Origin: a virus
Strand: one strand, 5' to 3'
DNA: 48,555 nt
IMG/VR virus record: IMGVR_UViG_3300009597_000020
Coordinates: 1-48,555 of that record
Under the pieces are notes generated by a model. That model had not been told where the DNA came from. It saw only the letters and a list, made by a program, of their open reading frames with translations, and did not search any database. This document shows, one piece after another, positions 15,502 through 25,226 of the stretch. Both the position numbers and the translations under genes were made by a program. The stretch's first letter is position 1; the number at the start of each line of letters is the position of its first letter.

Positions 15502-15698
15502 AACTCGAACTATACCATTTTAAATGTCCAGCTTGTTTTGCTGAGTTTTTCTTACCAACAAGACCTGGAGTAATTACTTGTACCAATCCTTCTTGTGATC
15601 TCGATTGGGCACCAAGGACTCAAAAAGGAGAATTTCAAAAAGGAGTTAAGGTAGTTACTTACTCGGAGGCTCAGATTGTTTCTCGTCAAGCAACTTAG
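15498..15698 (+). CDS. 66-residue zinc-ribbon protein
   Basis: ATGA-coupled upstream. CPAC at about residues 10-13 and CTNPSC at about 28-33 form a zinc ribbon, with a basic linker. The last 44 bases overlap the 3' end of the leftward ejection-protein gene on the other strand. No function assigned. Confidence 0.65.
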   Translation: MKLELYHFKCPACFAEFFLPTRPGVITCTNPSCDLDWAPRTQKGEFQKGVKVVTYSEAQIVSRQAT

Positions 15699-16914
15699 CC
15701 AAAAACTCCTTAGCTTCTTTAGGAAATCTGGTACTAAGTCCTTTACGTTTACTTCCACCTGCTGACTTAGTACCACGGATAATGATTTCCAGTTGCTTAT
15801 CAACTGAAGGATCAGTTCTTAGTCTTTCAGGAGTGATTGTTTCAGCTTTATTGGTTAACTCCGAATTAACCTTTTTTATTTCCTCGACAGTATCAATATA
15901 CTTGTTAATAAATGTTCTCGTGCCATGAGTACCTTGATCCTTTAGCATAGTCTCAAATAAGGGATCATTCATGTGAGGTTCTGCTGAAATTTCAAATGGA
16001 GATTTGATTTTTTCAGTCGTTGGAACTTCTTCAGATACAGTTTCAATAGGCGCGCTTTGCGGGGCTGGTTCCGCCCTAGGTACTTGCCCACCTTCAGGCT
16101 TAAGCGGTTCTACTGGCAGCGTTTCTGCGCCAGGAACGGGTACTTCCGAAGGCTTGCCAACCTTCCTACCGCTTGGCAATTCAGGCTTCACGATAGGACC
16201 AACTGGCACATCTGAATTACCCAAAGGAGCTACTGGACCTTCCATCCATTTAGTATCTGGTGTGCGTTCAGAGGATCTAATATCATTCAATGCCTCGCGA
16301 CCGCCTCGATAAGCTCCTCGAATTAATGGAATAGATCCGCCAATAGCAGCACCAATTAAAGGTGCTTTAGGAGATAAAGCATGAAAGCCATAGCCCATTA
16401 ACTCCCCACCAGCAGCACCCACTAAGGATGCTGGAAGATTCATTTTGTGGCCATACCGACTAAAAGGAACCATTTCAGTAGCTCCTTTAGCTGCTCCTTT
16501 AGCTGCTCCCATTGCAACTTGTTGAGGCTTTCCTTGACCCCCATGAAGAATTTGAGCGGCACCTAAAGTAGTTCCAACTGGATCTTCTTTTAGTGCTTCT
16601 ACAGGATGCATAAAAGGGCGCGCGAAACTCTGCAATTCACGACCAACCTTCTCAGGAGTAGGTCCTAATTCTTCTCCGGGAGCAGTTACAGGTTGACTAA
16701 TAGGCATTCCAGGAAATGTTGGGTGAGAAACAGCATTAGCTAATGACCCAGGAATATTCTGTAATGCTTGTTTAAAGCCTGATACTGGAGGACCTTTTAA
16801 CCCTTCAGGTTGAGGTACTGGCATTGTTACTTTGTTAGGATCACCTTGTTTTTTGGCTAGTAAAGATTCATAAATATCAAGGTCCTCATCGGAAAGTTGG
16901 GATAAATCTGCCAT
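15655..16914 (-). CDS. Probable ejection/internal virion protein, Pro-rich
   Basis: A 419-residue protein, last gene of the leftward virion transcript. It has a low-complexity Pro/Gly-rich N-terminus, a glycine-zipper hydrophobic stretch (about 150-185: VGAAGGELMGYGFHAL, then IGAAIGGSIPLIRGAYRGG), a long Pro/Glu-rich linker, and a basic helical tail. Such a weakly membrane-active segment suits a protein that helps carry DNA through the envelope. It shares the GGAGCC ribosome leader of the upstream gene. Assignment rests on composition and on location after two similar genes; homologs were not checked. Confidence 0.6.
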   Translation of the reverse strand: MADLSQLSDEDLDIYESLLAKKQGDPNKVTMPVPQPEGLKGPPVSGFKQALQNIPGSLANAVSHPTFPGMPISQPVTAPGEELGPTPEKVGRELQSFARPFMHPVEALKEDPVGTTLGAAQILHGGQGKPQQVAMGAAKGAAKGATEMVPFSRYGHKMNLPASLVGAAGGELMGYGFHALSPKAPLIGAAIGGSIPLIRGAYRGGREALNDIRSSERTPDTKWMEGPVAPLGNSDVPVGPIVKPELPSGRKVGKPSEVPVPGAETLPVEPLKPEGGQVPRAEPAPQSAPIETVSEEVPTTEKIKSPFEISAEPHMNDPLFETMLKDQGTHGTRTFINKYIDTVEEIKKVNSELTNKAETITPERLRTDPSVDKQLEIIIRGTKSAGGSKRKGLSTRFPKEAKEFLAKLLDEKQSEPPSK

Positions 16915-18893
16915 TATTTCTTGGCTCCTTTCCTACGAGCTTTCTCAGCTTGAATTTCTTCCATTGTTATACCGTCAGGAAGAGTACTTGAATCTTGATC
17001 TCCCTCAGATTGAATTTGCTTTGCATAATTAATGATTTCACCAATAGCAGCTTTAAGATTCTCAGGACTTTGTTTACCAGAATCCATCAAATCTTTAAAA
17101 CTCTCCATCATTGCAACGCGACCAGAAGCTCCTACGTGCATTCTCATGAGAAGAGTTTGCAATAAAGCAGCATTAGTTCTAAGTTTAGTAAATTCAGGAT
17201 TAGGTGCTCCAACAGCACCAGACATAAACTCATTCCATCGACTTGCAGCAGGACCTAAAGTCTTAACCTGCTGATCGACTAATTGATTAACTTGAGTTGC
17301 AAGATTAATAACTTGAGGAGCAGTTTCTCTCATTGTACGCGTCGTACTTGTTGCGGTGTTCGATGTATTAGCGCCAGCTAAGGTCTGGAATCCCTTAGGT
17401 GCAGGTGCTCCAGGACGCGCGACTTGAAACTGATTGTTTTCAGGATTCACGATCATTTGTTGAGGTGCTGGACGTTCCTGCCATAGTTTCTCCAACTCTT
17501 TGCTGTCCATTGGAGGCAATTTCTTTAACGCGCGCTCTTTATTACGGGCATCAACAATCTGATTAAACGATGACCCTGGATTTTCCTTCTGCTGCTTATC
17601 CAAATAAGCCTGAGCAGCAGTATATTTACCTAAATTATTAGGATCAGGATTTTTATTATAATCGTCAACAATCTGCTGAGCAACTGTCATTTCCTTCAAT
17701 GTACCAGTCAAGTCTTGATTATGAGTATCACGTAAGGACTTTCCAGCATCAGAAATCATTCCTGGAGCAATTGCATCATAGCTAATAGGAGTATTATCAT
17801 GTAATGAAGTCAAACTACCATTAGGATGCCTTTGGACCCAAATAGTTTTACCATCTTTAGTTTTGATTTCATGAGTAGTAGTCTTAATTCCAGATTCTAG
17901 TTTTCCTGCTTCTAAGTCTAGAACGTCTTCTTTAGTTTCAGGAACGTATTCTGTTGCTCGTTTTCTATTATATTCAGCAGAACCTAAATCACTTTCACCC
18001 TGAGCATATTTCCCGCGCATTTCATAAGGTAACTTCACACGATCGACTTCTAAATCAGAAGCAGTTTTAGCAGTCTTAGCCTTTTGTTCATAAGCTGCTA
18101 GTTTTCTATTATAAGGCTGATTTCTAACTGCTTCACTAGCTTGAGCTCCAGCTTTTGCATCAGTCATACCAATACCAGCGCCAGCAATACCTGCCATTAT
18201 TTGGCGTAGTTTACTTGGATGATAGTCACCAATATTAGGTTGTTCCTCAATAGTTTTTGCATAAACGTCAGTTTTTGGCAAATTATTAGGACTTTCTAAC
18301 GTTCCTGGAAACTTTGGATGATCATAAGTACTAGATCCTCGATTCAGAACTTTGTTATAACTCGATGGAGGAACCATTAATTGGCGATTTGCAATATTGT
18401 CAGTGTTTGACTCTACTTGAGGTTGAGCAACTGGTGCGCGTGATTGTTCAGGAGCTATGACTTCTTCCGGCGCGCGCATTGTAAAACTGGAGTTTGATCT
18501 AACTTCAGGAGGAACATAAGTATCCCCTTGCCAATGTCCAGCTTGACTGCGAGCCATTGGTGCATATTGAGATTCATCGCTAAACGTAGGATGATTAGGC
18601 TTCTTAAAAGTATCTGGCATATGCCCTGTATTAATATCAGGAGTTACACCAGCTTTGTAAGCACCCCGTAAATCATAGTCCTCACCAGAATCCTGTGGTG
18701 CATAACGATCTTTAAAGGACTTAAATCCAGGCTCCTCATCAGCACTCAGTTTAGTATCATAAGGACCTAACATTTTAGTAGCAGATTTGATCCAATGAGT
18801 AGCATCATCAGGATTATACGACGGATCATCAGCATTCATTGCATCCTGAACGCGCTTTTGTCGGAGAAATGCACCAAAGTCAAATTCTGCCAT
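16914..18893 (-). CDS. Probable internal virion/ejection protein
   Basis: A 659-residue, Gln/Asn/Ala-rich protein with many predicted-helical, charged stretches (about 230-330 and 500-620) and a Gly/Ala motif MAGIAGAGIGM near 230. Lacks known enzymatic motifs. Position between a coiled-coil protein and a glycine-zipper protein, downstream of the tail genes, matches podovirus ejection-protein clusters (as in T7 gp14-gp16). The stop overlaps the next gene. I place it by context only. Confidence 0.6.
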   Translation of the reverse strand: MAEFDFGAFLRQKRVQDAMNADDPSYNPDDATHWIKSATKMLGPYDTKLSADEEPGFKSFKDRYAPQDSGEDYDLRGAYKAGVTPDINTGHMPDTFKKPNHPTFSDESQYAPMARSQAGHWQGDTYVPPEVRSNSSFTMRAPEEVIAPEQSRAPVAQPQVESNTDNIANRQLMVPPSSYNKVLNRGSSTYDHPKFPGTLESPNNLPKTDVYAKTIEEQPNIGDYHPSKLRQIMAGIAGAGIGMTDAKAGAQASEAVRNQPYNRKLAAYEQKAKTAKTASDLEVDRVKLPYEMRGKYAQGESDLGSAEYNRKRATEYVPETKEDVLDLEAGKLESGIKTTTHEIKTKDGKTIWVQRHPNGSLTSLHDNTPISYDAIAPGMISDAGKSLRDTHNQDLTGTLKEMTVAQQIVDDYNKNPDPNNLGKYTAAQAYLDKQQKENPGSSFNQIVDARNKERALKKLPPMDSKELEKLWQERPAPQQMIVNPENNQFQVARPGAPAPKGFQTLAGANTSNTATSTTRTMRETAPQVINLATQVNQLVDQQVKTLGPAASRWNEFMSGAVGAPNPEFTKLRTNAALLQTLLMRMHVGASGRVAMMESFKDLMDSGKQSPENLKAAIGEIINYAKQIQSEGDQDSSTLPDGITMEEIQAEKARRKGAKK

Positions 18894-18895
18894 TA

Positions 18896-19663
18896 TTAGG
18901 CTCCTGCTCTAAATCCGCCCATTGTACCTGTGATAGCACCACCAACCATTCCACCAATACGTTGAATGTTGTCCATGATTCCAGGAGTTCCAGCCATCTT
19001 CATCAGTATTTGGTTAGCTTCCATCTCAGTGTTATATTTTAGACCAAGAGCATACAACATCTGTCGACCAAGTTCTGAAACCTGTCCAGTATTCCTATCG
19101 AATAATGCTGAATGAGCTTGAGCTACTTCACTTTGCCGAGATCCAATCATTCCTTCACCTGCTGCAATGTCAGTTGTTCCCTTCAAGCCAGCAAATTTAT
19201 TAGCATTTTTCATCGTATTCAGATCAACCTGAGCACCAGCAGTGGCATCCATTTGTCTTTGTCCCAACTGGCGCGCGATTTGGGCAACTTCACCTCCAGT
19301 ACCACCGCCGCCAGTTTTTGATCTATTAAGATTGGCCCTTTGCATCAGAGCAGTACCAGTATTAGTTACTCCACTAGTCGCTCGATTAAGATATCTATTC
19401 TCATCACCAGGAGTAAAGCCACCAGTTTCAGCAAATGCTTGATATCCAGGCTTTGCCATATCATAAGTTCCCGAAGCCTTCTTCAAAGATTCCGACGCGA
19501 CATCAAGACCATAATTAGCCTTATCATAGTCGACATCAGCCCTTCGTTGACTAGCAGCTTGTTCACGTTGCTGACCTTCGACCACAGGAGCTAATTCTTG
19601 CTGTGCCTGACTCGACGTCGCTTTTGCCGAGGCGCGCGCGTCTTGTTCGTATCGTTTGGCCAT
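18896..19663 (-). CDS. Ala/Gln-rich coiled-coil protein, probable ejection protein
   Basis: 255 residues. The N-terminal half is a coiled coil (Ala, Gln, Lys, Arg-rich). The centre holds a Gly-rich patch near residues 115-125. The C-terminal IGGMVGGAITGTMGGF is a glycine-zipper segment that could insert in a membrane. This combination resembles T7 gp14-type proteins. The next gene begins two bases after its stop. ATG follows the upstream stop at two bases. Confidence 0.65.
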   Translation of the reverse strand: MAKRYEQDARASAKATSSQAQQELAPVVEGQQREQAASQRRADVDYDKANYGLDVASESLKKASGTYDMAKPGYQAFAETGGFTPGDENRYLNRATSGVTNTGTALMQRANLNRSKTGGGGTGGEVAQIARQLGQRQMDATAGAQVDLNTMKNANKFAGLKGTTDIAAGEGMIGSRQSEVAQAHSALFDRNTGQVSELGRQMLYALGLKYNTEMEANQILMKMAGTPGIMDNIQRIGGMVGGAITGTMGGFRAGA

Positions 19664-19665
19664 AG

Positions 19666-20034
19666 TTAGACTCCTAAGAAAAGGACCTTATCTTTTACTT
19701 CCTTGAAATTGAAATGCTTTTTCAATGCTTCAGCAAAGTTATTATCATCAAGGAATACGTGAGTTCCAGCTAATCCTAATATCGTTAACTCTTGAGGAAG
19801 AATGTTGCAGAACTCTCTAATCAATTCAGCTTTAGTAAAGTTACTTAATTCTTGATCAAGCACTAAACTAACTTCAGATGTTAAGTGAAGATAAGCACAA
19901 CCAAGTAATTTACCATCAACCTCAATAACCTTGATAACTGGATATAATCTGCTAGTAATTCCAGGTAAAGGATACTGCCCATTATGAATCTTCTCAAGAC
20001 TCATTAAGTCTTTTAACTCTAAATCTCTAATCAT
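19666..20034 (-). CDS. GNAT-fold-like small protein among ejection genes
   Basis: 122 residues with the alpha/beta order of GNAT acetyltransferases: IRDLELKDLMSLEKIH, a strand VIEVDGKLLGCAYLHL, then LTILGLAGTHVFLDDN and a C-terminal HFNFKEVKDKVLFLGV that matches the family's end. T7 gp13 is a GNAT-like protein at the same place before the ejection proteins. The acetyl-CoA loop (RxxGxG/A) is not obvious, so enzymatic activity is doubtful. Confidence 0.55.
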   Translation of the reverse strand: MIRDLELKDLMSLEKIHNGQYPLPGITSRLYPVIKVIEVDGKLLGCAYLHLTSEVSLVLDQELSNFTKAELIREFCNILPQELTILGLAGTHVFLDDNNFAEALKKHFNFKEVKDKVLFLGV

Positions 20035-20525
20035 TCTTCTTCACAATTCATTGCATTGAAAATTACGGTAACTTGAATCACGTCTGACGGAACATAAGCC
20101 ATGTCGCCACCTGCAAATACAAAGGCATTGACTAATCGACCTGCAACTCCAGATTTAACATTAGAAGAGCAAACAAAGGCACCTTTTAAGTCACCAGTAC
20201 CATTCATAGTAAAACTTGCTTTTGCTGCACTATTATCTATACTCTGAGAAGCAGCAGTTCCAGCGAAGTACGTCTGACGAATAGTATTTGAGTACTCAAC
20301 GTTTTCAATCCAATCATTAGTACCATTGATTTCAGCAGCAGTGTCAGTATCAGCTACAGCAACATAAGAAACTAAGTCAATTAGTCCCACGTAAAGTGTA
20401 GTAATACCTTGACCAAAGAAAGTCTGAAGAATGAAATTCAAGCCCTCAAGAGTCAGAATATTATGACCTTTGATTACTTGACCTGATCTTAGGTTCTCAA
20501 TAATTACGTTAGGTTTTAGTCTCAT
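20031..20525 (-). CDS. Probable tail-associated structural protein
   Basis: 164 residues, mainly beta, with NILTLEGLNFILQTFFGQGITTLYVGLID and later WIENVEYSNTIRQTYFAG. This pattern ('N.lt..Gl..il..f...i...yvGl', then 'W.E...Ys...Rq.y') recurs in small phage tail or fibre-base proteins. ATGA-coupled on both sides. Likely a virion component near the tail tip or fibre base; the role is inferred. Confidence 0.6.
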   Translation of the reverse strand: MRLKPNVIIENLRSGQVIKGHNILTLEGLNFILQTFFGQGITTLYVGLIDLVSYVAVADTDTAAEINGTNDWIENVEYSNTIRQTYFAGTAASQSIDNSAAKASFTMNGTGDLKGAFVCSSNVKSGVAGRLVNAFVFAGGDMAYVPSDVIQVTVIFNAMNCEEE

Positions 20526-21985
20526 TCATCACCAGCGAATACTGCACTCGGTATACAACGCGTCGGAGCGGGTCCGGGAATAGGTGGAGGATTAGGACCA
20601 GGGCCAGGAATTTTATTAGCCGATCCAGAATCAGAGAAGCCTAAATTCTCAGTTCCCTCATTACTTGAACATACAGGTTCTAGAAGAGAAACTAACCCAA
20701 AAATCTCATTACCAAGACCACCCTTAGTATTATCCCCGGATATATCTCCAACATTAGCTGTAAAATCATATGTGATAATAGCATAAGTGGACTCTAAAGT
20801 TCCACGTGCCATGTATACTGTGAGTGCTGCTAAAAGTGTATCATCATCCGTCCAAGAACCATCCCATACAGCGCATGCAATTTGTATGCCATTTCCACTA
20901 TTTAATCCAGAGTAAATAAGTACAACAGTAGCTCCTACTCGTGCCGAAGCTACACCACACACTGCTATAAAAGAACCTGTTGCAACAGTGTGGACTGCCT
21001 CTAAAGTCCAAGAGCTAGGTAAAGTATCAGTAGAAGGGAGTGTAGCACGAGTAACACTAAGGCCATCTCTAAAAACTGAAGATGCAAAACGTACAGGACT
21101 ATAAGGAATAATAACCTCAGCACCAGTACAAATAGGTCTGTAAGAAGCAGGATTGCAGTTGCCAGGAGCACCTGTTGCCGTAGCTCCTGTGGACTGAACA
21201 CTACTAGTAGTAAGACCTGAGAAAATTGATTGGAAATATATTGTGCTTACTCCAGAAACGTCCGAAGGGTTCATTGCTAGAATGCAAAGATCAACCGCAC
21301 CACGACAATCTAGACATGCACCATATACAGATTCAGCAAAATCCCCTATGCTGCTATCGTGTCCAATAATTGTCCAGGTTCCCCATGTATTTGCTGTAAC
21401 CTCATAATCGACAAAAGCAGGTCTTTGCCAATCCTGACTACTATAATTGATACTAAATCCATTATGGACTATAACAATTTTATCTGTACTAGCATTATAA
21501 GCAGCAGATAAACCAGCGGCACCTCCACCTCCAGCAGAAGCCCTAGTAGGAGGCGTACCAGGAGTAAGAGCACTTGTAAATACTGAACCATATAAGTCTG
21601 TAGCCATGTGGAATACCTTCATGGCTAATAATCCAGCGCGCGACCAGTATATTAGGTATAAATCAGTACCTATTTGTACAGGGCAGATATTCTGATTATA
21701 CTGCTTAGTAGGATCAGTATGAGGATTAATAATTAATGGCTCATTACTTGCATCCTGAACAGTACCATTTTTAAAAACTGACAACTGCCAAGTTTGATTT
21801 TCAGATAACTGCCCAAAATTGGTACAGTGGAATAATACTGTATATTTATCTGCACCATTCTCAAAGATTCCCGCATTAGAAACTTCCCAATTAATTTGAA
21901 GGTCGTTGCCAATCTGCCAAAAGAAGTATCTACTAAGTCCAGCTTGAGGTGAAGCAACTATCGTTGATGTAGGAGTAATTGCCAT
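20522..21985 (-). CDS. Beta-propeller-like tail protein, candidate receptor binder
   Basis: 487 residues with repeated strand patterns (YTVLFHCTNFG, KIVIVHNGFSI, TVVLIYSGLN, YAIITYDFT) like sialidase or other propeller repeats. It has many aromatic and Ser/Thr residues, and a proline-rich PGPGPNPPPIPGPAP tail near the C-terminus. No signal peptide. Position between the nozzle-like gene and the ejection proteins suits a tail-side receptor-binding protein. Enzymatic motifs are not visible. Confidence 0.55.
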   Translation of the reverse strand: MAITPTSTIVASPQAGLSRYFFWQIGNDLQINWEVSNAGIFENGADKYTVLFHCTNFGQLSENQTWQLSVFKNGTVQDASNEPLIINPHTDPTKQYNQNICPVQIGTDLYLIYWSRAGLLAMKVFHMATDLYGSVFTSALTPGTPPTRASAGGGGAAGLSAAYNASTDKIVIVHNGFSINYSSQDWQRPAFVDYEVTANTWGTWTIIGHDSSIGDFAESVYGACLDCRGAVDLCILAMNPSDVSGVSTIYFQSIFSGLTTSSVQSTGATATGAPGNCNPASYRPICTGAEVIIPYSPVRFASSVFRDGLSVTRATLPSTDTLPSSWTLEAVHTVATGSFIAVCGVASARVGATVVLIYSGLNSGNGIQIACAVWDGSWTDDDTLLAALTVYMARGTLESTYAIITYDFTANVGDISGDNTKGGLGNEIFGLVSLLEPVCSSNEGTENLGFSDSGSANKIPGPGPNPPPIPGPAPTRCIPSAVFAGDE

Positions 21986-22557
21986 TATTGTTGAATGATT
22001 AGATTACCAAGTAAATAAATCTCAATTCCTGCTAAAGTGCCATCAGTACCAGATTCATCAATTCGGAATAAGTCACCATCAAGTAAAGTACCAATTGAAA
22101 ATATTTTATTAGATCCAGTAACTTGACCAACTATTAAATTCAATGGATTAGAAACTTTGAATATTGATGCAAACGTGACCCCCTGATCACGGCTAATCAG
22201 AATATCAACAATATAAGGACCGCCACCAGCTAAAGGAACCTTAGCACTAATACCTACATATTGAAGAGTCAATCTAGGTTGAAAGTTTGGTAAATCTTTG
22301 GCAACTAGATTGTTTCCGCTATTCCTTGGCAAGTACAATCTTGGCCTTGTCCAATGTGTATCGGTTCCATCAGCACGTAATCCAGGTAATTCAAACCTCT
22401 GGAAGACTCCAAAATCAATTTGCTTATTAATGTCTGCTGCTACACTAACAGTATCGACTCCCTTAGCAATAGTACTCAGCGCTTGATAAAGTCTTTGATT
22501 CTCCTTTTGTAATGGAAGGATTAACGGATCAATCTCGTTGAATACACTTTTGATCAT
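21985..22557 (-). CDS. Tail-associated hypothetical protein
   Basis: 190 residues with an N-terminal helix (LILPLQKENQRLYQALSTIAKGVDTV) and a beta-rich rest. Coupled to the nozzle-like gene by ATGA and sharing one base with the next gene. It is likely a tail component because of the context. No family recognised. Confidence 0.55.
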   Translation of the reverse strand: MIKSVFNEIDPLILPLQKENQRLYQALSTIAKGVDTVSVAADINKQIDFGVFQRFELPGLRADGTDTHWTRPRLYLPRNSGNNLVAKDLPNFQPRLTLQYVGISAKVPLAGGGPYIVDILISRDQGVTFASIFKVSNPLNLIVGQVTGSNKIFSIGTLLDGDLFRIDESGTDGTLAGIEIYLLGNLIIQQ

Positions 22558-24431
22558 TGTGGCCTAGCCAAATAAGACTTTTTAGCAAACTTATCGGAGC
22601 GATCCATTTCCATGTACTCATCAACTGCATCAGTACCAAATTGAACTGAGAATTTTTCGACGTTATTGAAATTGCATTGACGAGTTAAATCTGCAAATGA
22701 ATTAGCAACTAACGGCAAAACAGGCAAAGCGACCTCAGTAACCATATCTTGCTGACGTAGTTTTACGATTAAATTCCCAACGCCCCTAGCTCGGAATCTC
22801 ACAGCACGCAAAGTATTCAATGATCCTCTATCAGGAGTCATTAGAGCTTCACAATAATAACTATTAATCGCTTCTCCTAAATCGTCAAGTACTCCATCTT
22901 TGAGTTTATCTAACTCGTTATTACCAGCACTTCCGACCCTTAAATAATAATCAAAATCGCTAGGACCATCATCATCTTCAAATGATGCTAATCCTATAGA
23001 AGCTGGAATCACTGGCCTAAAGAAGTAAGGAGTCCAACGCAATGCCATATGATCCCAACCATGACTGAAATCAGCGACCATTAATAAATTACAATCAGAA
23101 CTACCATTAGTGGGAAGAAGAACATAAATAAGCTTCTTAAAAGGGTCAACTTGGATAGTAATGTTGAAATCATAACCATGAGTAATCGTGTCCCAAACGT
23201 CCTTAATCTTATAGCTTAACTCTGGCCTAACTACTGCTCCGGTGAATAAGAATAGTCCTGCACGATTAGCTACTAATGCAACGTCTCCTGTAGTAAGGGC
23301 AGTATTAGTCGCTGCTACTGTTCCTAGAGCAAATTGTGACGAGCCAATAGCCCCGTCTACTAGAGTTTGCGACCAAGTGCCAGGATTATCTCCGTTATCT
23401 TGTGTCGCGTATATTGAAAACGCGCGCGTGATGAACAATGTATCCCTAAGAACCAAGGCCCCTTGAGGTGCGTCTGAATCCTTTACTGTAGTGATGAATC
23501 CAGTGACGTTATTCATTGATTCTGCATCTTCAGCATAGGAAATATAGATTACATCAGAATCAGTCCTAACCACTACTAATCTATTGTGATATACGTTTAG
23601 TCCACCGGTCCTAACGGCACCCGGAATAGTTTCGAGTAGATCGAAAAGATCATCAGCAGACAGTACCAAGTCAGTATCAAAAAAATCAAGAGTGGCAGTC
23701 GTAGTAACGTTGTCATTAATAAATCCTCCCGCTGATGGTCCAAGGTAATAGTAAAGATCAGAGTTTGCCTTAGTAATAAACAACTGACGCGCGACTACTT
23801 CAGGTCCACCTGTGGGAATCCCTGTTAAATCAATTTGAACTAATCCAGGACTAGTATACAATACCGGAGTAAATACCGTTGCTATCTTAGGTCCCGGCTG
23901 AGTAGTGAATCCACTGTCAGTTATAAAAGAAACAGCAATTTTATAATCACCAATATCGACATTTCCAGCAGCACCAGTAGCAGCAGCAAATGATCCTGTA
24001 GGAGCAAGACCTGCTGCGTCACGAGTAGTCGTTAAATCCGTGTCAAGAAGTACCTGAAGATTAGGGGGAGTTCCAGAACTAGTAATAGGAAGAATATAAA
24101 CTTTATTGAATAGGTTTATAGCAGCAAAGTCCCAAACGTTTGCTGATGAAAAGATTGGAGTATTATTTTGGTCGATGTAAAGATTCCCATCCCAATCCAT
24201 CGTTAGCATGTGAAATCCAGAGTCAAAAGTTGCTTCAAACATTCTTTTGACTGGATGATTCAATGCATAACTTGGGGCTAGTCCTCCACGAATAGCTACT
24301 TGACCAGCAGCACCAAAAACTACATTTTCACAACAAGGAGCATGATCAGGAGGACACTGATCAGGCATGCCTCGCTTAAAGAGTCCCTTGAACTCTTCAA
24401 TTTCGATCTTCTCGAATTCATCTAGATACAC
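22554..24431 (-). CDS. Tail nozzle/hub-like structural protein
   Basis: 625 residues with GTG start at 24431. The Cys pair near residues 26 and 33-34 (CPPDHAPCC) follows an 'EFKGLFKRG' opening typical of podovirus-like 'GL..R......P......NV.....G....R.G' nozzle proteins. The rest shows propeller-like strands: FLFTGAVV, LYIDQNNTP, LIYVLLPTN. It probably forms the tail tube end (T7 gp12-like), joining the adaptor proteins encoded just upstream. Assignment uses pattern and order. Confidence 0.6.
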   Translation of the reverse strand: MYLDEFEKIEIEEFKGLFKRGMPDQCPPDHAPCCENVVFGAAGQVAIRGGLAPSYALNHPVKRMFEATFDSGFHMLTMDWDGNLYIDQNNTPIFSSANVWDFAAINLFNKVYILPITSSGTPPNLQVLLDTDLTTTRDAAGLAPTGSFAAATGAAGNVDIGDYKIAVSFITDSGFTTQPGPKIATVFTPVLYTSPGLVQIDLTGIPTGGPEVVARQLFITKANSDLYYYLGPSAGGFINDNVTTTATLDFFDTDLVLSADDLFDLLETIPGAVRTGGLNVYHNRLVVVRTDSDVIYISYAEDAESMNNVTGFITTVKDSDAPQGALVLRDTLFITRAFSIYATQDNGDNPGTWSQTLVDGAIGSSQFALGTVAATNTALTTGDVALVANRAGLFLFTGAVVRPELSYKIKDVWDTITHGYDFNITIQVDPFKKLIYVLLPTNGSSDCNLLMVADFSHGWDHMALRWTPYFFRPVIPASIGLASFEDDDGPSDFDYYLRVGSAGNNELDKLKDGVLDDLGEAINSYYCEALMTPDRGSLNTLRAVRFRARGVGNLIVKLRQQDMVTEVALPVLPLVANSFADLTRQCNFNNVEKFSVQFGTDAVDEYMEMDRSDKFAKKSYLARPQ

Positions 24432-24546
24432 TAGTTGCTGCCTTAACTTTTGGAGGCTTATAATATTTAAATAGTTCTTTTAAACGTTTCTGTTCCGAAG
24501 CACTTAATTTGATCCAATGCTTCTTGAATCGACGTTTACTTACCAC
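24418..24546 (-). CDS. 42-residue basic peptide between adaptor and nozzle genes
   Basis: GTG 24546 overlaps the preceding adaptor gene's last codons, and its TGA overlaps the nozzle gene start, leaving no gap. The product is very basic (VSKRRFKKHWIKLSASEQKR) and could bind nucleic acid. It explains the otherwise 109-base space and the coupling to the nozzle gene. No Shine-Dalgarno is obvious, so confidence is modest. Confidence 0.45.
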   Translation of the reverse strand: MVSKRRFKKHWIKLSASEQKRLKELFKYYKPPKVKAATSVSR

Positions 24547-25226
24547 CACCAACTACGACCAGAACCATAACGACGATGATAAGGAATTCGTCTTACTGGC
24601 AAGTTTTGCAAGCCTTTGACATTAATACCAATTACTGTATCAAGATTCTTCTGTGCAATTGCACCTAAGTATTCAGACTGCTCATAGTCTTTAATACTTG
24701 CGGCACATAATGCTGCTGTCCTATAGGATAAAAACGTTTCAGCCAAATAAGCTCCAACTGTTTCATTTACCTCGACAGGAGCAGTTATTTCTTTTTGGTA
24801 ACGTAATTGAACCTCAGTTGCTATTGTTGCTCCCAAGAGTTTAATTTTCTCGCCAATCCAGGACCAATAATTCAATGTAGTTTGCTGCTGCTCATTAGGA
24901 ATGAAACTCATCTGCTGCATGTCAGTGAAGTCACGATCAGTTTGACCTACTTGACGTTCTTTCATCCAAATTGGAATAATGATATTCGTCGGATATGCTG
25001 CAATAGTCGTCAAATCTGTAGTATTTGCTGGAACTGATAGAACTGCCGAAACTTCATGAATTACAGGAATTCCATTAAGAATTAATTCATTACGCAATTC
25101 ACGATGAGCTTCTTGAAACTTTGGCAATATCCTATTATCAGGCCAATTCAAACCCATTTCATCGTTAAGATGAATAAGGGCCGATTGTACTACTTGATAA
25201 GTCGTTGCTGATGAAAGGGCTGCCAT
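24540..25226 (-). CDS. Head-tail adaptor-like protein (copy 2)
   Basis: 228 residues. The opening TTYQVVQSALIHLND...RILPKFQEAHRELRNELIL parallels the neighbour's STARTLLND...VLLPKLVEAFRELQTKLKL, and a later TTLNYWSWIGEKIKLLGAT parallels TTLKYWQWYQQAINLIGST. The two are clearly related. The motif 'ilPkfqEA.rELq..L' followed by '.y' and 'lgat' is seen in adaptor (gp4/gp11-like) families in short-tailed phages. It ends with a Trp-rich tail (GRSWWW). Confidence 0.6.
   Translation of the reverse strand: MAALSSATTYQVVQSALIHLNDEMGLNWPDNRILPKFQEAHRELRNELILNGIPVIHEVSAVLSVPANTTDLTTIAAYPTNIIIPIWMKERQVGQTDRDFTDMQQMSFIPNEQQQTTLNYWSWIGEKIKLLGATIATEVQLRYQKEITAPVEVNETVGAYLAETFLSYRTAALCAASIKDYEQSEYLGAIAQKNLDTVIGINVKGLQNLPVRRIPYHRRYGSGRSWWW

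Noticed and set aside
20522-21985. Tape-measure gene
   Set aside because: The protein is beta-propeller-like, not a long helical tape measure, and no other long coiled-coil gene above 800 residues is present.
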